Assembly: GCA_040776805.1 (NCBI GenBank)
Contig: JAXGZS010000002.1
Location: forward strand, 124,001 to 188,000
Origin: UBA7702 sp040776805
Lineage (GTDB): Bacteria; Bacillota; Dehalobacteriia; UBA7702
DNA: 64,000 nucleotides
Direction of reading: 5' to 3'
Shown here piece by piece: positions 51,938-60,824 of the stretch; within the stretch, counting starts at the first letter, position 1; each line of letters starts with the position of its first letter. The position numbers and the translations under genes were made by a program. The notes below the pieces were generated by a model. The model saw nothing but the letters and a program-made list of their open reading frames with translations. It ran no database searches and had not been told where the DNA came from.

Positions 51938-52312
51938 ATGAAACGATTCTGCTTATTTTGCCTCTCTACCCTTTTGGTTTTGCCCCTGATTCTGCTCATC
52001 TTTGTCGTTTTCAATAACCTCGCTTTGCTGCCCTGGTCTGTGACACGCCTGCTCTGGTACGGTTTTCCCTCTGTCTTTGCCTTCGCCGTCGCCACGTTAT
52101 ACGGCCTTTTCCGTCTCAAGCAGGGCGGCGCCCTTTTCTTTGCCGCTCTTTTTTTCGCCGCGGGGATTTACGTCGCGAACCGCTTCCATATGCCCTTCAG
52201 CGATGATTTGAAGTTGGTTTACCCCTTGGCCGCCGCCGCTGTTTTTACGCTGCTGGGGGAAAGCTACGGCCGTTTTCTGAGCCGTCGCCGCATAAAAAAG
52301 CGGAACGCGTAA
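51938..52312 (+). CDS. Uncharacterised small membrane protein
   Basis: A 124-residue protein with about four hydrophobic helices and a basic end (SRRRIKKRNA). A CGGAGG ribosome site lies 9 bases before the ATG. The first helix pair with FNNLALLPWSV is vaguely like LapA/DUF1049 proteins, but I do not recognise the family. It is a single gene convergent with engB; its TAA stop forms the loop of the engB terminator. Confidence 0.7.
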   Translation: MKRFCLFCLSTLLVLPLILLIFVVFNNLALLPWSVTRLLWYGFPSVFAFAVATLYGLFRLKQGGALFFAALFFAAGIYVANRFHMPFSDDLKLVYPLAAAAVFTLLGESYGRFLSRRRIKKRNA

Positions 52313-52322
52313 CGCGTTCCGC
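52294..52322 (-). terminator. Terminator of lon-engB, containing the stop codon of the convergent gene
   Basis: A perfect 10-base stem GCGGAACGCG/CGCGTTCCGC is followed by TTTTTT on the minus strand. Its 3-base loop is the TAA of the plus-strand gene. Confidence 0.85.
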
Positions 52323-52901
52323 CTAACGTAACAAATGATCAATACTCTTCAAAAGCTCTTCTTTGTTCAAACCGCTCTGAGCCGAAAAAATCACCAATTC
52401 CTCTTCCTTCAGGTCAAGCTCCCGCCGGATCACCGCCTTATTCTTGGCGATCTCATTGTTGCTAAGCTTATCGGCCTTCGTCGCCACCACCATAAAAGGC
52501 AGCTTCTGACTGCGCAAATACGCGTTCATCTGCTGATCCAAGGCGGTGGGGGGGTGGCGCAAATCGACGATCTGCCAGATCACCCGGGGCCGTTGGGCGG
52601 CGAAATACTCTTCCACCATTTTTTTAAAGGCCTCTTGATCCCCTTTGCTGACCTTGGCGTAACCGTAACCGGGGAGATCCACGAAATACCAATGATCATT
52701 GATGAGGTAAAAATTGATCGTTCTGGTTTTTCCTGGGCTGGAACTGGTACGGGCCAATCCTTTGCGGTTGATCAGACGGTTGATCAGCGACGATTTTCCC
52801 ACATTGGAGCGACCCGCCAGGACAATATCAAGGTCGAGAACGGGGGGATACTGTTTTTGCCAGGCGGCGGTCTGAGCCAGCGCGGCCTTTTTGATTTTCA
52901 T
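52323..52901 (-). CDS. engB: Ribosome biogenesis GTPase EngB (YsxC)
   Basis: A 192-residue GTPase for late 50S subunit assembly. G-motifs: LAGRSNVGKSSLINRLINRK, FVDLPGYGYAKVS and VATKADKLSNNE. It ends in TAG. It lies 1 base from lon, a conserved lon-ysxC pair. Confidence 0.95.
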   Translation of the reverse strand: MKIKKAALAQTAAWQKQYPPVLDLDIVLAGRSNVGKSSLINRLINRKGLARTSSSPGKTRTINFYLINDHWYFVDLPGYGYAKVSKGDQEAFKKMVEEYFAAQRPRVIWQIVDLRHPPTALDQQMNAYLRSQKLPFMVVATKADKLSNNEIAKNKAVIRRELDLKEEELVIFSAQSGLNKEELLKSIDHLLR

Positions 52902-52902
52902 A

Positions 52903-55398
52903 TCATTTCTCCAGCAAGGCGATTTTTAACACCTCGTCGACGCGGTCACAAAAATCAAAGGTCATCTTGTCGCGAATTTCCGACGGAATTTTAACGAGAT
53001 CCCGCTCATTTTCTTTGGGCAGCAGCACCGTGGTGATGCCAGCGGCAAAGGCCGCCAATACCTTTTCCTTCACGCCGCCGATGGGCAGCACGCGGCCGAG
53101 AAGCGTCACTTCGCCGGTCATGGCGATGTCGCCACGAACCTTTCGGTTGCTCAAACGGGAGGCCAGCGCCGTCACAATGGTAACCCCGGCGGAAGGGCCG
53201 TCTTTGGGTACCGCGCCTTCGGGAACGTGAATATGAATGTCAACCTTTTCTTCAAAATGGGCCTTGAGGCCCAGAGATTTGCCGATGGAGCGGACATAAG
53301 TCAAAGCCGCCTGGGCGGATTCTTTCATTACGTCCCCCAACTGCCCGGTGAGCTGCAATTTGCCGCTGCCCGGCAGCACCTGGACTTCCACCTGGAGCAT
53401 CTCACCGCCTGCTTCGGTCCAGGCGAGACCGTTCACGATGCCGACGGCGTTTTTCCCGGAGGCCTTATCCTTGATAAATTTGGGCATTCCGAGATAATCG
53501 TGGAGATTCCGCAGGGTGATGCTGACAGATTGTTTTTCGTTGGTCACCAGTTCCTTGGCGACAACACGGCAGAGTTTCGCCAAAGTGCGGTCAAGATTGC
53601 GCACCCCGGCTTCTCTGGTATATTCCTTGATCAGCAGCCGCAGGGCGCTGTCGGAAATTTTCAGTTGTTTTTCAGAGATGCTGTGGTTTAAAAGCTGTTT
53701 CCGAATCAGGTGATTCTTGGCGATTTTCACCTTTTCCTCTTCGGTGTAGCCGCTGATTTCAATCACTTCCATGCGATCCAAGAGAGGTCGAGGAATATTG
53801 CTTTTCACATTGGCGGTGGTGATGAATAAAACCTTGCTCAGATCGTAGGGGACTTCGATAAAGTGATCGGCAAAGGTGTTGTTCTGTTCCGGGTCGAGGA
53901 CTTCCAGCAGCGCCGAAGAGGGATCGCCCTTGTAGTCGTTGCCTAGCTTATCCACTTCATCCAGGAGAAACACGGGGTTCACAGAACCCGCTGTTTTCAT
54001 GTTTTGGATCACCCGTCCCGGCATGGAACCAACGTAAGTGCGGCGATGGCCGCGGATCTCCGCCTCGTCCTTGACGCCGCCCAGGGACATCCGCACAAAG
54101 TTGCGGTTTAAGGCTCGGGCCACCGATTTTGCCAAGGACGTTTTGCCGACGCCGGGGGGTCCGGTGAGGCAGAGTATCGGACCTTTGATGTCCTTCGCCA
54201 ACTGGCATACGGCAAGGTATTCTAAGATACGCTCTTTGACTTCGGTGAGTCCGTAGTGATCCTCGTTCAAAATCGCCTCAGCACGTTTCAGATTCAGACG
54301 GTCTTTGGTTTTTTTGGACCAGGGCAGATCAGTGATCCAATCAACATACGAACGAAGCACCGCTGTTTCCGCTGCCGTGGACGGCGTTTTTTGCAAGCGG
54401 TCAATTTCCCGCAAGGCTTTTTCTTCGGCTTCTTTCGGCATTTTCGCCGCTTTGACCTTATCGCGGTAGGCACGGCATTCGTCTTCCTTGCTTTCGTCTT
54501 CGCCGAGTTCCTTGTTAATGGCCTTGATCTGCTCCCTAAGGTAATATTCTTTCTGATTTTTCTCCATCTGTTTTCTGACTTCGTTGCCGATTTTCCGTTC
54601 CAGATTGAGAATATCCACTTCTTTGGCCATATTTTCCAAGAGTTTTTTCAGACGCGCTTCCACGTCGATGATTTCCAAAAACTCCTGTTTTTCCGACAAT
54701 TTCGTCAGCACCTGGGCAGCGACGACGTCGGCCAGAGCGCTTTGGTCTTCCAGGGAAAGTACGGTGGCCATAATTTCCGGGGGCACCCTTTTGGCCAGAG
54801 CGGCAAAGGATTCGAATTCCTTGACGACCTTTCTGGCGTAGACTTCCCCTTCCATGGTTTTCTTATACTGCCCCGGCATCTCCAGTTGGATCGCTTCGCC
54901 GAGGAAATACTGGTTTTCTTCGACAAGGCGCAGAATCTCCACGCGGTTGATCCCTTCCACCACAATTCTAAGGGTACTGCCGGAAGGGCGCAGCACCTGT
55001 TTGATCGTGGCAATGGTACCGATATGATAAAAATCTTCAAAATCCGGCTCATCCACATGAATGTCCTTTTGCATGGCCAGAATAATTTCTTTCCCCTCGT
55101 AAGTCACGGCCTCGTTGATGGCGCGAATACTCTTTTCCCGGCCCACATCGAGCTGAACCACGGAATGGGGAAAAACCAAAACGCCGCGCAGGGGCAGAAT
55201 CGGCATTTCAAAACAGGCGTGGCGCAGAATTTCTTCCGCCGTCACGGGAGCGCCGTCATTATTATGATCCGCAGAGGCGGACTGTTTTTCATCAGTAAGG
55301 GCAGACAGCGCTGGGGCGGTCGGCATTTTTTCATTGGCGTCATTTTTTTTACGCACAATCTCATCCTCCATCTTATCTATTCTCAAAGCATTTTTCAA
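52903..55398 (-). CDS. lon: ATP-dependent protease Lon
   Basis: An 831-residue LonA protease. The N-domain begins at about residue 70 (MPILPLRGVLVFPHSVVQLD) after a 65-residue polar extension. AAA+ motifs GPPGVGKTSLAKSVARAL and PVFLLDEVDKLG. The protease domain has PKDGPSAGVT with catalytic Ser near 736 and the catalytic Lys in GGVKEK near 779. Degrades misfolded and regulatory proteins in the cytoplasm. Confidence 0.96.
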   Translation of the reverse strand: MKNALRIDKMEDEIVRKKNDANEKMPTAPALSALTDEKQSASADHNNDGAPVTAEEILRHACFEMPILPLRGVLVFPHSVVQLDVGREKSIRAINEAVTYEGKEIILAMQKDIHVDEPDFEDFYHIGTIATIKQVLRPSGSTLRIVVEGINRVEILRLVEENQYFLGEAIQLEMPGQYKKTMEGEVYARKVVKEFESFAALAKRVPPEIMATVLSLEDQSALADVVAAQVLTKLSEKQEFLEIIDVEARLKKLLENMAKEVDILNLERKIGNEVRKQMEKNQKEYYLREQIKAINKELGEDESKEDECRAYRDKVKAAKMPKEAEEKALREIDRLQKTPSTAAETAVLRSYVDWITDLPWSKKTKDRLNLKRAEAILNEDHYGLTEVKERILEYLAVCQLAKDIKGPILCLTGPPGVGKTSLAKSVARALNRNFVRMSLGGVKDEAEIRGHRRTYVGSMPGRVIQNMKTAGSVNPVFLLDEVDKLGNDYKGDPSSALLEVLDPEQNNTFADHFIEVPYDLSKVLFITTANVKSNIPRPLLDRMEVIEISGYTEEEKVKIAKNHLIRKQLLNHSISEKQLKISDSALRLLIKEYTREAGVRNLDRTLAKLCRVVAKELVTNEKQSVSITLRNLHDYLGMPKFIKDKASGKNAVGIVNGLAWTEAGGEMLQVEVQVLPGSGKLQLTGQLGDVMKESAQAALTYVRSIGKSLGLKAHFEEKVDIHIHVPEGAVPKDGPSAGVTIVTALASRLSNRKVRGDIAMTGEVTLLGRVLPIGGVKEKVLAAFAAGITTVLLPKENERDLVKIPSEIRDKMTFDFCDRVDEVLKIALLEK

Positions 55399-55459
55399 AG
55401 TGATGTATTATATCATATCGCAAAGTTACGGAAAATTCAATCTTTTCTCAATAATTCCC

Positions 55460-55487
55460 TTGTATTTTCCACAAAACGTGATATAAT
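55460..55487 (+). promoter_or_regulatory. Sigma-A promoter of the XRE regulator
   Basis: TTGTAT, a 16-base spacer and TATAAT, about 43 bases before the ATG. Confidence 0.7.
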
Positions 55488-55529
55488 TTTCATATCTTGT
55501 ATCATTTTAATCACATAAGAGGGTTTGTC

Positions 55530-55739
55530 ATGCAGAATAAAATCAAAAAGTACCGTTTCGCCATGGATATGTCCCAACAAAACCTCGCGGATCTTTGCGG
55601 CGTCAGCAGAGAGACCATTTGCCGCCTCGAAGCCAACAAAGCCAACCCCTCGCTGGAGCTGGCCTACCGCATTTCCCGTTTTTTGCATGTTTCAATTGAA
55701 GAACTTTTCAGTTTAGAGGAAGAACCCATTCTGCAATGA
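55530..55739 (+). CDS. Small XRE-family HTH regulator
   Basis: A 69-residue protein that is little more than a helix-turn-helix of the Cro/CI type (MSQQNLADLCGVSRETICRL then EANKANPSLELAYRIS). Such single-domain regulators often control a neighbouring membrane protein gene, here the TVP38-type gene that follows. The start is the ATG 6 bases after AGAGGG; an upstream in-frame ATG lies close to the promoter. Target unknown. Confidence 0.88.
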   Translation: MQNKIKKYRFAMDMSQQNLADLCGVSRETICRLEANKANPSLELAYRISRFLHVSIEELFSLEEEPILQ

Positions 55740-55841
55740 ATGAAAACAGCGTTTTCTCCATGGAAAAAACACTATTTTACCACTGCAGCAATGCATATCT
55801 TTGCTACAATATTTGTAACTTTGAGAAGAAAAGAGAGCAAT

Positions 55842-56669
55842 ATGTCCTTTTACCAAAAATTATTGAAGTACAAAGTCGTACCAATTCTATATTTTCTGAT
55901 TTTTATCACCATCATTGCCATCGGGATATATTGGTTCATCCATTCCGGCCTCGTACCGCTGCTGGGAAACTCCGCGGCGCTGGAGGCCTACTTCGAGGGA
56001 ATGGGCGCCAAAGGTTACCTCGTTGTTTTTTTACTGCAGACCTTTGGCACGGTTTTCCTGCCGGCCACCGGCGGCATGATTGCCGTGGCTTCGTCGATGA
56101 TTTTCGGTTTTACCAAAACCTTTTTCATCTGTTCCGCCGCCACCATTCTCGGTTCCTGCGTCAGCTTCTCTTTGGCGCGGTATCTGGGCAGGCCTTTGGT
56201 GGACCTCTTTTTGGACAAACATAAAGTCGATAAATACATTGATTCTTTTGAAGAACGCAAGCATCTACTGCTTTTTCTGATGTTCTTCTTCCCTTTCTTT
56301 CCCGACGGTATCCTCTGTTACGTGGCGGGTTTGGTCAGCATTCGCTGGCGCTCCTTCCTCATTGCCGCCGCCCTTGGCCGTCCTTGGGGATTGATCCTCA
56401 GCTGTCTTCTGGGTACAAGCGTTTTCACTTTGCCTACCTGGACTTATTTTCCCCTCATCGTCTTTATCGTCACCGCCTTCCTGCTCTCCTGGAAATATGG
56501 ACCAAAGCTGGAAGAGCTCATCATCGCCAAAGTCAATCAAAAGAAGGAACAGCGGGCGGCGAAGGGCGGTATCCGTGCTTTCAACAAGCGAATCTTAAGA
56601 AATGAGATGCTCAGCGCCAAAGGGCGTTTGGTATTGATGCGCCGACCAAGTACAAATAAAGTGCAATAA
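55842..56669 (+). CDS. TVP38/TMEM64 (DedA-superfamily) membrane protein
   Basis: A 275-residue membrane protein with about six helices and the VTT/SNARE-associated domain (GTVFLPATGGMIAVASSMIFG, GSCVSFSLARYLGRPLVD, FFPFFPDGILCYVAGLVSIRW). The family includes lipid scramblase/flippase-like proteins, possibly for undecaprenyl phosphate or phospholipids. I chose the ATG after GAGAGCAAT, because the upstream 34 codons have no ribosome site. The tail is basic. Confidence 0.85.
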   Translation: MSFYQKLLKYKVVPILYFLIFITIIAIGIYWFIHSGLVPLLGNSAALEAYFEGMGAKGYLVVFLLQTFGTVFLPATGGMIAVASSMIFGFTKTFFICSAATILGSCVSFSLARYLGRPLVDLFLDKHKVDKYIDSFEERKHLLLFLMFFFPFFPDGILCYVAGLVSIRWRSFLIAAALGRPWGLILSCLLGTSVFTLPTWTYFPLIVFIVTAFLLSWKYGPKLEELIIAKVNQKKEQRAAKGGIRAFNKRILRNEMLSAKGRLVLMRRPSTNKVQ

Positions 56670-56671
56670 CA

Positions 56672-56697
56672 AAACCGGGCCAATGCCCGGTTTTTTG
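56672..56697. terminator. Bidirectional terminator between the TVP38 gene and the gerKB-type gene
   Basis: A 10-base stem AAAACCGGGC/GCCCGGTTTT with loop CAAT is followed by TTTTTT on the plus strand and TTTT on the minus strand. Confidence 0.85.
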
Positions 56698-56711
56698 ATT
56701 TGTGATATTTT

Positions 56712-57821
56712 TTATTCTTCCGTTAGCGCCGGCGTTTTAAGCGATTTTTTCCTGCGCACCTTAATTTCCGCCGCGATCCAAACCAACAGCGGAATGATGA
56801 TCTCAAAAGGAATGACGTAAAAGGATGAGATATAAACAAAATCAAACATTTCCATGCTGCTTTTATAAATCATGACGGACAGCGCAACCGCGCTCAAGCT
56901 CACGGGAAAGATGATTTTCCTGTAATTTCCGATCCCGAAGAGTCTGGCCATTCCTTTCGTTGCGGCAAAAAGACAGACCGAGATTTTAATGATCCCCGCC
57001 AAAATCAAGTTCATCGCAATGCTCCCTTCCATTCGTGCGATAAAGTCGCCGATGCTGATGATCTTTACCGCCACATAAGCGGGAAAAGCCTCTACTGATA
57101 AGACCGCCGATCCCATCAGCAGAATGTTGCGCAGCACAACAAGGAGGAGAATGACGGTAATGATAAAGATCGCAGATACATAAATTTTATAGGGATTGTC
57201 GGTTTTTTTAACGGAACTCGCCAAAGTCAAAAACAGCACCGTTTCAGCGTAAGGAAAGGAAAAAATTCGATACGTGCTTTTGGCAATCGTTCCCGCGCTA
57301 TGTTCCATCACCGGCATAAGATTGGTAAAGTCTATTTTCTCGGCGGATAAAAGAGCCGTCAATATGACCACAAAAACCACGATGGGCAACATCACAAGGC
57401 ACCACTTCCCCATTGTTGCCACACCGCTGTACAGCATATAAACCACCAACAGAATCATGGTGATCAACGTGACCAGCTGCGGCGTTTCTATCAGATAGGA
57501 AGTACCGACAAATTCCGCAAAATTCCGCAAAACCATAGCACAAAGATGGAGGCCATACCAGGACATCAATAAGATGATAATTTTACCGGCAATTTTTCCA
57601 AGGACAAACTCCACGATTTCAAAAAAGTCCTTTTCCGGAAAGAGCTTGATCATTCTGGCATAAATTAGAACCATCGGCAGCGCCATAAACGGCGCCAGCA
57701 ATACACAAATCCAGGAATCCTGTGCAGCTCCGGAACTTACGCCCAGGATGACGCTGCTGCCGAACATAAACATAACGAGGATGCAAATCGCCTGACGTGA
57801 CGATAACATTTCTTTAAACAC
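56712..57821 (-). CDS. gerKB: Spore germination permease, GerAB/GerKB type
   Basis: A 369-residue, ten-helix APC-family protein that binds germinant in the spore inner membrane. Typical start SSRQAICILVMFMFGSSVILG and internal GVATMGKWCLVMLPIVVFVV. The upstream reading of 401 residues is rejected because GTG at the chosen position follows AAAGGGTG and gives the normal family length. Last gene of the receptor operon, 22 bases after the D-type gene. Confidence 0.9.
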   Translation of the reverse strand: MFKEMLSSRQAICILVMFMFGSSVILGVSSGAAQDSWICVLLAPFMALPMVLIYARMIKLFPEKDFFEIVEFVLGKIAGKIIILLMSWYGLHLCAMVLRNFAEFVGTSYLIETPQLVTLITMILLVVYMLYSGVATMGKWCLVMLPIVVFVVILTALLSAEKIDFTNLMPVMEHSAGTIAKSTYRIFSFPYAETVLFLTLASSVKKTDNPYKIYVSAIFIITVILLLVVLRNILLMGSAVLSVEAFPAYVAVKIISIGDFIARMEGSIAMNLILAGIIKISVCLFAATKGMARLFGIGNYRKIIFPVSLSAVALSVMIYKSSMEMFDFVYISSFYVIPFEIIIPLLVWIAAEIKVRRKKSLKTPALTEE

Positions 57822-57843
57822 GCAAAAACACCCTTTCAAAGAA

Positions 57844-58062
57844 TCATTTGGAGGAAAGGAAGATCTTTTCAACCACGGCCGTAATGAAATTGGATGGACC
57901 GGGGCAGCGAATACCAAAGCTGAATAAAATCAGCACGCAAAAACTGGCACCTAAAAAGAGGCCGTAAACGATGATTTGCTTCTTGCTGCGCTCTTTTAAG
58001 ATTGGTAAAAAATCAAACATTACGACAAAAAAATATAGCAGTATAACGATAACCGTTACCAT
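57844..58062 (-). CDS. Small two-helix germinant receptor subunit (GerKD-like)
   Basis: A 72-residue protein with two membrane helices (VTVIVILLYFFVVMFDFLPIL and IVYGLFLGASFCVLILF). Size, topology and position in a ger operon match the D subunits described for some Bacillus receptors (for example GerKD and GerUD), which tune receptor activity. I infer the role from these features, since such proteins share little sequence. Confidence 0.7.
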   Translation of the reverse strand: MVTVIVILLYFFVVMFDFLPILKERSKKQIIVYGLFLGASFCVLILFSFGIRCPGPSNFITAVVEKIFLSSK

Positions 58063-58083
58063 TTAGAAATCCCGCTTTCATTG

Positions 58084-59217
58084 TTATTTCATGGTACTGG
58101 TATTCTCAAGATGGACTTTTGAGCTGATCTCCACCTCAAGGTCTTTGAATAGCGCCGGCCAGTCATCCTCTAGCTGTTTCCATAACTTATGATCTTTTTT
58201 ATGAATGATACTGCCAAAACCAAAAATATCGGAATCATATTCAGACTGGATTTTTTTAATGACATTATTGACATTATGTTCCATTTCTGCCGCCGCGGTT
58301 TCCTCCATTTGGGCAATTTCTTTTTTGCCAAAGCTTTGTTTTTCCCCAGCGTGCTCATCCAAAAATCCGTGGGTCTCGATTTTGATCTTGACTTTTATTT
58401 TTCCATCCTCCACCCGAAACGAGGTTTTCGTTTTGCTGCTGGTCACCTCAATGGTAGTGTCGTCTTTTTCCCCGTTAAGGGAAAAAATCAAAAGTCCCCC
58501 TTTTATGCCGTCAGTGGCATAAAGATAGGCGTTGGACTCATCCGGCGTCAAAAACCCCGCCAGTTTTTTCCCTTTGAATACCGCGATACCGTTGAGTTCG
58601 CTCACCCTGACTCCGTCGTTTTGCACAATACGGATAGCAGGCAAAACCAGGTCAACGCCTTTTTCCTGGAGGATATCATAAATCTGGTACATTTCATGAT
58701 AAGCGGTGGAAGCGGTTACTTTTGGATCAGTTTCCACGATTTTTCTAATCTCACTGGAGACAATGGCCTGATCAATTCCTTCCGTGGAAATAATATCGAA
58801 GGCTTTTGCCCCTTGGGAAATCACCACAGCCATTGTCTCGCGGCACTCGGCATCTCTGAAAAACCATCCGAGTAAGTCGTCGATATCATTGTTCCTGACG
58901 GTTTCATCGCCGATCACCAAAACCTGAGCCTCACTGAAATAAAGCGCATTGGCCACCCTTTTTTCGGCGTTTCTGACAGCGTCAAAAATAGTGGTTCCTT
59001 TCGTTTCGATGATCTTGGTTTGCGGGCCGCTTTCTTTCACGGGCATACTCAGATCCACCGTTTCAAAGGATAGTTGATATTCGCCGCCGGCATTTTCTTG
59101 ATCGACGCCGATACCGGTCACCACGGTTACCTTGTTTAAGCCGCGGTAATCCCAACAGCCGGTAAGGAGCAGGGAAAGAATCATCATAAAGAAAAGACAT
59201 GCTGTTTTTTTATTCAT
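58084..59217 (-). CDS. gerKC: Spore germination lipoprotein, GerAC/GerKC type
   Basis: A 377-residue lipoprotein. The signal peptide ends in a lipobox (LSLLLTGCWDYRGLNKVTVV), and the characteristic GIGVD follows at once. C-terminal GerAC domain: NVNNVIKKIQSEYDSDIFGFG. It sits on the outer face of the spore inner membrane with the A and B subunits. I chose the ATG of MNKKTACLFF; upstream codons lie in the previous small frame. Confidence 0.92.
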   Translation of the reverse strand: MNKKTACLFFMMILSLLLTGCWDYRGLNKVTVVTGIGVDQENAGGEYQLSFETVDLSMPVKESGPQTKIIETKGTTIFDAVRNAEKRVANALYFSEAQVLVIGDETVRNNDIDDLLGWFFRDAECRETMAVVISQGAKAFDIISTEGIDQAIVSSEIRKIVETDPKVTASTAYHEMYQIYDILQEKGVDLVLPAIRIVQNDGVRVSELNGIAVFKGKKLAGFLTPDESNAYLYATDGIKGGLLIFSLNGEKDDTTIEVTSSKTKTSFRVEDGKIKVKIKIETHGFLDEHAGEKQSFGKKEIAQMEETAAAEMEHNVNNVIKKIQSEYDSDIFGFGSIIHKKDHKLWKQLEDDWPALFKDLEVEISSKVHLENTSTMK

Positions 59218-59425
59218 CGCCGTTTTCACCCAGGCGAACCTTGTTCGCCGCAAAGCTTGGACGCAGAACCATCTTCCACCAGGGAGCTCTGATGAGAATA
59301 TCCTTATTCTCCTGGAATCTCAGATTTCCGGCAGGGCTGAACTGGGAAATCCCCAGAGACTTTATATTGAGCAGGTGGATGAATAACGCAGAGAAAGTCA
59401 GTAAAACCCGTAGAACCCAAAACAA
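59210..59425 (-). CDS. Possible small ORF between gerKA and gerKC
   Basis: A 71-codon frame fills the 180-base gap between the A and C genes, overlapping both ends. It reads one hydrophobic segment (VLRVLLTFSALFIHLLNI) then a polar part (ENKDILIRAPWWKMVLRPSF) and ends GENGDE. Starts are poor (TTG without a ribosome site), so it could depend on coupling to gerKA or be chance. No known family. Confidence 0.35.
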   Translation of the reverse strand: MFWVLRVLLTFSALFIHLLNIKSLGISQFSPAGNLRFQENKDILIRAPWWKMVLRPSFAANKVRLGENGDE

Positions 59426-60759
59426 GATGACAGAAATAGAAACACCAGTCTGATATAGATGATCGGGGCGTTCATTTTTGGGACAAGGAGGCTGGTAATC
59501 CCGGTGAGACCGATCACGATAATCATCGGTGAGGCGACGAGCTTTGCTTCTACCCCCGCCTGACCTATGACAATGGCGCCGACGATACTGAGCGCCTGAC
59601 CGACATTGGAAGGCATACGAATCCCGGTTTCTTTTAAAATATCGAAGACGATCAGCATGATGAAAGCCTCAAAAGCAGCGGGCAAGGGAACACTCTGCCG
59701 TTCCGAGGCAATATTGAGAAACAGCTGGAGCGGCATCATCTCCTGATGGAAAGCGACAGTGGCAATATAAAGACCGGGTACGGTAATGGTAAGAAAAAAA
59801 CCGAGCATACGGATGATTCTCGAAAAAGACGAGTAAAAAAAGTTGAGATAGTAATCCTCGCTGCTCTGAAAATTCTCAATGAAAAGATAAGGTACCGTTA
59901 ATACATCCGGGGTTCCGTCGAGAAAGACGGCGATGCGGCCTTCCATGATCTTACCGACGACCACATCCGGGCGCTCTGTATAACCGGTGCTTCGAAAAGG
60001 CGACCAGCGTTCGTCTTTGATCAACTCTGTAATATAGTTCACATCCAGCACCGCATCAATGTCGATCTGATCAAGGCGTTGGTATAGATCCGCTAAAATC
60101 TCCTCGTTTACAATGCCGTCCATATAGCAGACGCAGGCTTTTGTTTGTGTTCGCCGACCCAAGGTAATAAACTTCATTTTAAGTTCGGGAGTTCGCACCT
60201 TGCGCCGCACCATCGATAAATTTAATAAAATCGCTTCCGTAAAACCTTCTCTGGGGCCGCTTAAGTTTTTTTCGTTATCCGGTTCCATGATCCCACGGAC
60301 ATCAAAGCCTTTTGAATTAAGGATAATGGCCTCGCTTGCTCCGTTTATGAATACCACCGTATCCCCGTAAGTGATCGCCTCAACGATGTCCTGAACCCGA
60401 ACGGTTTTTTTCATCTCGTTGATCTGGATGATCTCGTTCATTACGGTATCGGCCAGATCGGCGCCTTTTGTCTCAACCTTCGAGAGCAGCAGCGGTTTGA
60501 TGATGTTTTCGTTGATGATCAAATTATCAACCAAACCGTCAGAGTAAATGAGACAGTATTTTAAATTCTTATGGTAATTATTGCTCACGTATTTTATGCG
60601 CAGGATATCAACGTCTTGAAACAACTCCTTGACCTTTTCAATATCCTTTTCGAAAGAGCCGGTAATCACATAATCCTGAAACGCGCTGTTCATTTCAGCC
60701 ACTTGCTCGTCAATTGCTCTCTGTTTTGCCAATTTCCATTTAAAAATTTTTCGCATCAT
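59398..60759 (-). CDS. gerKA: Spore germination protein, GerAA/GerKA type
   Basis: A 453-residue A subunit: an N-terminal soluble half (two subdomains, QDYVITGSFEKDIEKVKELF, with the conserved GPREGFTEAILLNLSMVRRKV), followed by five or so membrane helices (GFFLTITVPGLYIATVAFHQEMMP, PLPAAFEAFIMLIVFDILKE, IVGAIVIGQAGVEAKLVASPM). These proteins form the ligand-gated channel of the germinant receptor. The start is set at the ATGATG pair after TGAGGA. First gene of the operon. Confidence 0.93.
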   Translation of the reverse strand: MMRKIFKWKLAKQRAIDEQVAEMNSAFQDYVITGSFEKDIEKVKELFQDVDILRIKYVSNNYHKNLKYCLIYSDGLVDNLIINENIIKPLLLSKVETKGADLADTVMNEIIQINEMKKTVRVQDIVEAITYGDTVVFINGASEAIILNSKGFDVRGIMEPDNEKNLSGPREGFTEAILLNLSMVRRKVRTPELKMKFITLGRRTQTKACVCYMDGIVNEEILADLYQRLDQIDIDAVLDVNYITELIKDERWSPFRSTGYTERPDVVVGKIMEGRIAVFLDGTPDVLTVPYLFIENFQSSEDYYLNFFYSSFSRIIRMLGFFLTITVPGLYIATVAFHQEMMPLQLFLNIASERQSVPLPAAFEAFIMLIVFDILKETGIRMPSNVGQALSIVGAIVIGQAGVEAKLVASPMIIVIGLTGITSLLVPKMNAPIIYIRLVFLFLSSCFGFYGFY

Positions 60760-60824
60760 GCCAGATATCCTCAAAATAGTATTGTTTTCGTAATATTCTT
60801 AATCCGTTCGAAATCATGCTTTTC

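Noticed and set aside
54256..55518. 420-codon plus-strand frame opposite lon
   Set aside because: It mirrors the lon coding sequence, is rich in Phe and His and matches no family.
55437..55688. Minus-strand frame over the XRE regulator
   Set aside because: It is antisense to a clear helix-turn-helix gene that has its own promoter.
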